Program-made: the position numbers and the translations under genes
Source of the DNA: Phallusia fumigata
Lineage: Eukaryota; Chordata; Ascidiacea; Phlebobranchia; Ascidiidae
Assembly: GCA_008931825.1 (NCBI GenBank)
Contig: QXVZ01029263.1
Coordinates: 1,741 to 54,291, forward strand
Direction: 5' to 3'
Length of the DNA stretch: 52,551 nucleotides
In this document: positions 46,901 to 52,551 of the stretch, piece by piece
Layout: the number at the start of each line of letters is the position of its first letter
Position numbering within the stretch: position 1 is the first letter of the stretch
Notes under the pieces: generated by a model
Databases searched by the model: none
What the model saw: only the letters and a program-made list of their open reading frames with translations
Told to the model about the DNA's origin: nothing

Positions 46901-49900
46901 TGCTATACATGATCCCTGAATAATTCTAATGATTATATGTGATTCCTGGTGATTAAGTATTCCTTTATCAGGACCAACTATTGTTCGTATATTTTGTATT
47001 AATGATTGTTTTTAACACAAGAACAAGGCTGGATATTTTATTTGCTGTCTCTGTTACAAAGGTCAAAAAAATATTGTTTAACTTATAAGTTATAAAGCTG
47101 TTAATTGGCAAAACTTTACTGGTAAACACTTACCGTGGAGGAAAAGTTACTGTCAGGGAATTGCCCAACAAACAAGTAAAATTAATTTATACCATAAGGC
47201 GCTGGACACAGTGTAAATACTTTCTTAATTAGTAAATAGTGTTTTCAATAGGTTTTCTGTTGAATGGATAGAGGATTTGTTAATTGTGGCAAGCAACGAC
47301 ATAAATGAGGAAACTCTTCGATCGCTGAAGGAACAGGTTTGAACTTAACTTGATGTAAACTTTGTTTTAGGCAATTCTACATGTGGCCAGCATTTTTCAG
47401 TTGAAGTCACTTGTTTGTGCTTATAAAACATAAACCATGCACGATTAATCTTGACCATCAGCACAAACTGTGCCTAGGTTGTAAACACTATAGCAAAGTG
47501 TGCAGATATGACACCACTAATTTTTTGAATAAAGCAGCTCTTTATTTTTTCAGTGCATTCAGCCAACATAACAGTTGAAAATACAATATTGGTAGTCGTA
47601 CAGTTAGATTGGTTTTAAGGTTGTGTGTAAACCTGTTAATAGACAAAACTGAAAACGTAGTCAGATTTAATATGGCTATTGTTTATAACTTCACTCCACT
47701 GTACACAAACAAAATATTTACCACTAACTGATTAAGTCAAAAAATAGAAATACCTGACATACCTGAAAATAAAGTGTGTTGGCATCCCTGTTTTTTGCAT
47801 GTTTTGTTGGTGTTTGAAATAGCCATTTGTGCTTTTGCATTTAGGCTTTGAATCAAAACACCAAAAGTTGCAATATTTGTCATAATAGTGAATAAAATTT
47901 GCCCCAAAAGTTGTTTTATAAATTATACTTGTGTAGAGCCACTGAAATGGGGTGACATTTTAAATTCTACACAAACCAAGATTGAAAAATCTTACATTGC
48001 ACTTTTTCAATGGGTCATTGTCAGAATCAACAAATTTGTCAGAATCAATGTGTTTTATTGGGTAAAGCTGCTACTAGCAGTGTCATTAATTTAGTTTTTT
48101 GCACGCTTTGTTCATAAATTTTTTTTAACCAATTCACTACTAAATTAGTACATTGAGCTTACTGTTATTTTGTTTTGATGTGTCTAGCAAAAACAAACAC
48201 ATTTGTCATCTAAACAAGCTTTGAAATTGTTATGTTAATAGCACAGATATTAGTGTGCAATAAAGTGTACTGATGCAATACTTTTGTACGAGTGCATTTT
48301 TGTATGTATTTGGTCAGCTGGTATGAATGTTTCTATGATCATGTTTTGCAGATGCATTATGGAAACTCGCAGGTGCTTTTGTTTTGCATGCAATGTGAGC
48401 CCTTGCATGATATGGTAGTTGTCTGCATTAATTATTCCAGCAATTTCGCTCTTGTTTTATTGCTTATTAATTAGGCACTAATTGCATTTCGATACATTTA
48501 GCAGATTACGCTGTGTCTGAATTCACAGGAAAGTTTTTTTTAGTAACATGATCTGGCAGTATTTTAAAAAACAACACAAAAAGCCAAAAATTTTTGTCTC
48601 ATTGTAACACAATATGTTAGTACAATGCCCATGCTTATGTCCAAAGTAAAAATGACAAAGGAATAGAAATGATAATACATATAAATTACAAGCTTGGATA
48701 ATCCAGCTTCTATTATATGCACAAAATTGTTTTGTCACAATTTCCACATGATTTCCCACTAAGAATTTACAAAAATTTAAAATTCGAAAGCTTCTGCAGT
48801 TTATCTCTTTATGTATAAGTTAAGTTCATTTTGTGTCATTTTTTTAATGTAGGGTGTGTTAGCTACATGCAGACCTACTTCATATTTTTGTTTAAAAAAG
48901 TTCTGTGCCTTGAGTGTCCAATTTATGTGTGTCTTTTTTGTTTTTTGGGCATTTTGTAAAAAGTACATGTGAGCCTGAAAAGGCTAGCTCTTTTTCGTGA
49001 CAGGTAAAAATCTTAAATTTAATCAGTTGGCTAATTAAGGTCATATCATGAACTTACCTCAATTGAATAATTTGTCTCTAAGTTTGTAAAATTATGGTTT
49101 TTGTTTGTACTACTGCTCATGTGTTCTGATGTTTAAAAGCAAAAACCAGAACAATTTTTCATTGTTCCAATATTTTTTTGTAATTATTTTGCAACTGGTA
49201 TTTTTAATTTAAAACGAACTCATAATAGATATATACATGTAACAATTGGGTTATGTAGTTGCACGATTTCTGCACTGCAAAACTTTTAGCTTAAAAAGAT
49301 ATTTGTTTTCTTTGCTGCCCAATCATGCATGGTTTGGTTGCTCTGTTTTAGCTGGGGATTGAAGCATGGGTCTATGCTTGGTAACATTTCAATAGTTTAT
49401 AATGGTTTTTTCACACTTGATGCCTGAAAAAAACTATAAATGAGCATTTTAGAATATTTTTAATTTTACCCGGAGCAGAAAACAAGCAGAAAAAAGTACA
49501 AATTTATTTATTTCTAAAACACTAGTTGTTTTTTTATGTACAGAAACACCAGATCAACAGCTTTGGCATTGGAACCCACTTGGTTACTTGTCAAAAACAA
49601 CCAGCCCTGGGATGTGTGTTTAAGGTAAGACTTCTTAACATCTCATGTGAAAACATAAATTATACAGCAATAGCATTTGCACGATCAAGATCTAGCCATT
49701 AAATGACACAAGTCGTTTTGTTTGGGATAATTTTGCCTGACAAAATTAACCACTCTGGGTTTTGGTCAGGTCCTACTCTACACAAACTTAGTTTTGTACT
49801 TGTTAACCCCAGTTGGTTGCCATTAACAACGAACCGCGGATGAAGCTGAGTGAGGAAGTTGGAAAAATCAACCTGCCCGGTAGAAAGGATGTTTACCGTT

Positions 49901-51703
49901 TATATTCGAGCGAAGGTGTTGCGACACTCGACCTTGTACAGCTCAGCACCGAACCGGCACCCAAGGTATATACTGCTTCTCTGACATTCTGTTTTGTGTG
50001 GCTTGAGGACATCAAACTTCCTCATGGTTTAAAAAGAACCCTTAGGTTGCTTTCCTGAAGGGTGCACACCCTGTTGCTTGATTTACAGCTTGATTATACC
50101 GTTTTGGCATGAAATAAAGGATGCAACTTTTAAAGCTTGCCAATATGGCGGTGTATCATCTGTTTCCTTTAACGCTGTTGTCCTGGCGGTTGCCACTCAC
50201 GGCCTATAAGAGTAAATGTTTTTCATGCTTATACGCACGGCACAAAAGTTTCTGTGCATTTGATTGCATATAAATGCAGATTTACCTCTTTTTAAGCGAT
50301 CATAAAGTTCCTGTCAGATTGGAACGAAACTTTTACTAGTGGCCGTTTGGAGTTTTGGGTGTTATTTTGCTGGTACAATTGTGTCGCTACGTTTTCAAAT
50401 GAAAATTTTTCATTACTCATCTATAGTTAAGTACATAATCTATAACTGCAATCGTGACATAAGCATAAGTAACATAGTTAAGCACAGGTAACTATTGGAC
50501 CCAACGTTAAATGAAGTATAAATTACATTTACAAGATGGGTCATAGTGTGTCCGGAGTGGTATTGTTGTGGCCATTTTATTTTTCACTCCGGAGTTTGGT
50601 CTAGGTCATGCCCCAAACAACCCCCCTCTCCCCCAAAAAAACTTTAAGAACAAGTTAGACATCTGGAAAAAAGAACAGCCAAAGTAACAATCAGCAAGTA
50701 TCATATAACAACATCAGGCCAACCATGGACCTCCGATCTCAAAAAAGGGTTGATTCTATTTCAGAATATTTTTACGTTTTATTACTTTGTGTTCATTTTT
50801 TAATTTTTTTACCAGGTTGGCTCGAAAATTTTGGTTCGTCATCCATTCATCGAATCGAAGCGCGCCTACGTGTGTCCCCACCAGGTGGAGCCATTGTACA
50901 GACAGTACTGGGGGGCAAACGGCGTCACCCAAAACTTCCCCACGCTGACGGAACTGAAGTAAGCAAAAACACAAACACTTAAGCGTTGTATAACGTTGAT
51001 TACCAACTAATGACCAATAACTCTTGTCCAAAACAGACAACGAACCGCCGAATCCCTTCGTACCTTGCGTCCAGACATCAAGCGCGAACTGAATCCGACC
51101 CCGTACAAGGTATAATGATGTTTCGTCGACTGAAATGTGTTTCTTTACCGTGTTTGCATTTTTCCTTTCTTTAGAAATCGCGCAAACCTTCCTTCACCTA
51201 TAAGGTAGTGAAAATGCAAATGCTTTGCGCTAACCTATTTTGTTATTTGTTAACTCTTGTCTGACAAAGCGGCTAATTTGTGTGGGCTACCCGCCGCCAT
51301 TCTTTGTCAAATCTGGGGCTTTTGTTAGGATTTGCTATTTAAATGCTTGAGTGTTTTTATTTTCGACGGGGGGCAACAAGTTGGCATATGTTGCTTCTTC
51401 AAGGTTCAACTGCATGGTCCGCATGTGCAGTTTTAAAAACAATTTGGTACTAATTAACTGAAACATGTTTTTATGTGTATTTTATACCGCACCTAGAAGT
51501 CATATATTCCAGTGAAATGGCTGAAGCCGCGTTCTGACTATGCACGTTTTTGTTTACCTGCTTAGCTTGTTTAAAGACATTTGTCACAATGCTTCGTCTA
51601 TTTAACCAGGATGGTATCTTTGCAGGTTTCTGTAACTGATGAGATGTATCACTTCCTTCACAATCTTTGGTTGCAACACGCCCCCATTGGAGAACTTTCC
51701 TAA
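43917..51703 (+). CDS. NAPRT: Nicotinate phosphoribosyltransferase (NAPRT)
   Basis: Fourteen exons: 43917-43998, 44118-44288, 44387-44466, 44529-44656, 44729-44859, 45188-45303, 45650-45855, 46298-46438, 47252-47336, 49544-49624, 49813-49965, 50816-50958, 51037-51109 and 51626-51703. In-phase joining gives 555 residues against 538 in human. Diagnostic segments are [54 protein letters not shown] (catalytic histidine region, about 219-221), [21 protein letters not shown] and [11 protein letters not shown]. The cytosolic enzyme makes nicotinate mononucleotide from nicotinate and PRPP with ATP, the first step of the Preiss-Handler route to NAD. Introns 2 and 4 use GC donors. A 30-nt in-frame cassette may lie between the last two exons. 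The adjacent SLC5 transporter may carry nicotinate, but linkage need not be functional. Confidence 0.95.
46709..46902. mobile_element. hAT-type MITE
   Basis: A 194-bp element begins CAGGGGTGTCCAAAGTGCAG and ends AGTTTGGACAACCCTG, imperfect terminal inverted repeats of about 16 bp of the widespread hAT (CAGGGGTGTCCAAA) type. The flanks CCCTACAT and CTATACAT match at six of eight positions, consistent with a decayed 8-bp target-site duplication. It is too short to encode a transposase. It lies in NAPRT intron 8. Confidence 0.8.
51175..51204 (+). CDS. NAPRT: Possible 30-nt cassette exon of NAPRT
   Basis: TTTCTTTAG precedes and GTAGTG follows exactly ten in-frame codons ([10 protein letters not shown]) between exon 13, which ends TPYK, and the last exon. 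Phase is 0 on both sides, so skipping or inclusion both keep the frame. The human C-terminus aligns with the skipped form, so inclusion would be a lineage-specific or alternative form. Confidence 0.4.
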
Positions 51704-52551
51704 ACGTGACGTGTTTAGAAGGTCTACCTGTGTGGGTAAACAATGCCCTAGGTGCATAAATATTGAGTTTTTTGGATTTAGAGTTGAAACTATATGTCGC
51801 ATTAAAATTGTTTTTTACTTGTGACCTATTTAATTTCGAAAATGTGCTCACTAAAATCTTCGGTAAGCTGTGTGGATTTTTCACATACCCTTTTCAGTCA
51901 ACGGAATTTTCCCGTTTGACGCTAATCCGTGATTTGAAATGTAAGCTGATTTTTCCATGTTCGTTCTATCGTTTTTGAAAAGTTTTTTTTAGCATAGATG
52001 GTCGGCGCCTTGTAGAAAAACTCTATAGTGTGTTTTGGGTGAGAATGTCTTTATAATCTGCGGAATGTTTTTGTGTGTATTGGTGCTGTAATGTAAAAGG
52101 TTAAGCTAAATCTTCAAACCATGTCGAAAAAGTCAGTTAGAGAATATTATTCTGCATCGTGTTTCTGTTAGTCTAGTAAAGCCAGCAATGCTATGCACTG
52201 CGATCGACGTCACTTACGTGTCCATCCATGCATGCTGTCAATTCGTTTACGTTTGTATTTTAAGTTTTGCGACCAAAAATTTCGTTGCACAAAAAGTAAA
52301 AATTTACTAGACTGGATGAAGCACTGTTTTTCATCTCCAGCTCAAAAGTTAACAACCCAACAGCTTGTAATATGTAGCAAATCTGCTATTCCCATTTTGT
52401 GTTTAAAATGAAGAGGAGGTTTACCTTGAAAGGGTTGTGTTGTGGTGCTATATGGTTGTGAAAACATTTTACGCCTCACCTCAAATGCGCACAATTTACA
52501 ACTGCAAGTAAACTAGGCAATAGAATTGCCTTTCCCTCTCATCACAACGGT
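51704..52551. other. NAPRT 3' flank
   Basis: No exon, RNA or repeat is supported. No canonical AATAAA was found close to the stop, so the 3' end of the transcript is not fixed. Confidence 0.4.

Noticed and set aside
1..52551. CRISPR arrays, bacterial operons, integrases or viral genes
   Set aside because: None seen; every confident gene is spliced and animal-like.

Overview
This is eukaryotic nuclear DNA, A+T-rich, with many small exons, GT-AG introns (a few GC-AG) and genes on both strands. The gene set (MTCH2, RABL2, an SLC5 monocarboxylate-type transporter, NAPRT, a Tudor-type gene, an astacin, a membrane C-type lectin) is animal. The compact introns, divergent animal proteins and highly heterozygous contig overlaps suggest a solitary ascidian such as Ciona; that placement is inference. 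Exons were joined by eye from splice signals, phase and family similarity, and no alignment was run.

Layout. 1-6.5 kb holds no gene I can support. 6.6-9.6 kb (minus) is a complete nine-exon secreted astacin metalloprotease with a signal peptide, an antistasin-like cysteine cluster and a Cys-rich tail. 10.05-14.0 kb (minus) is a ten-exon gene whose phases chain throughout and which carries a probable Tudor domain. 15.3-17.8 kb has a two-exon small membrane protein, a possible secreted Cys-rich peptide, an orphan exon and a single-pass membrane protein. 19.4-22.4 kb is MTCH2, followed by a second copy of its exons 6-10. 24.7-25.9 kb (minus) is a transmembrane C-type lectin with ITIM-like tyrosines. 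27.7-28.9 kb (minus) is RABL2. 29.9-33.0 kb (plus) is a nine-exon secreted protein with Cys-Cys doublet repeats and a tRNA-Lys(UUU) in intron 2. 36.6-42.5 kb is a complete 13-exon SLC5A8/SLC5A12-like symporter. 43.9-51.7 kb is nicotinate phosphoribosyltransferase, with a hAT-type MITE in one intron.

Assembly. Five of the nine single N characters sit exactly at the boundary of two near-identical direct copies (about 0.2-1.6 kb). In each, the left copy ends at the N and the right copy runs on into unique sequence. This is the pattern of two overlapping contig ends, probably two haplotypes, placed in tandem without merging. The apparent duplications, including the partial second MTCH2, are therefore most likely artefacts.

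The genes share no obvious pathway. Themes are mitochondrial and NAD metabolism (MTCH2, NAPRT), cilia (RABL2), carboxylate uptake (SLC5) and extracellular or cell-surface proteins (astacin, lectin, Cys-Cys protein).
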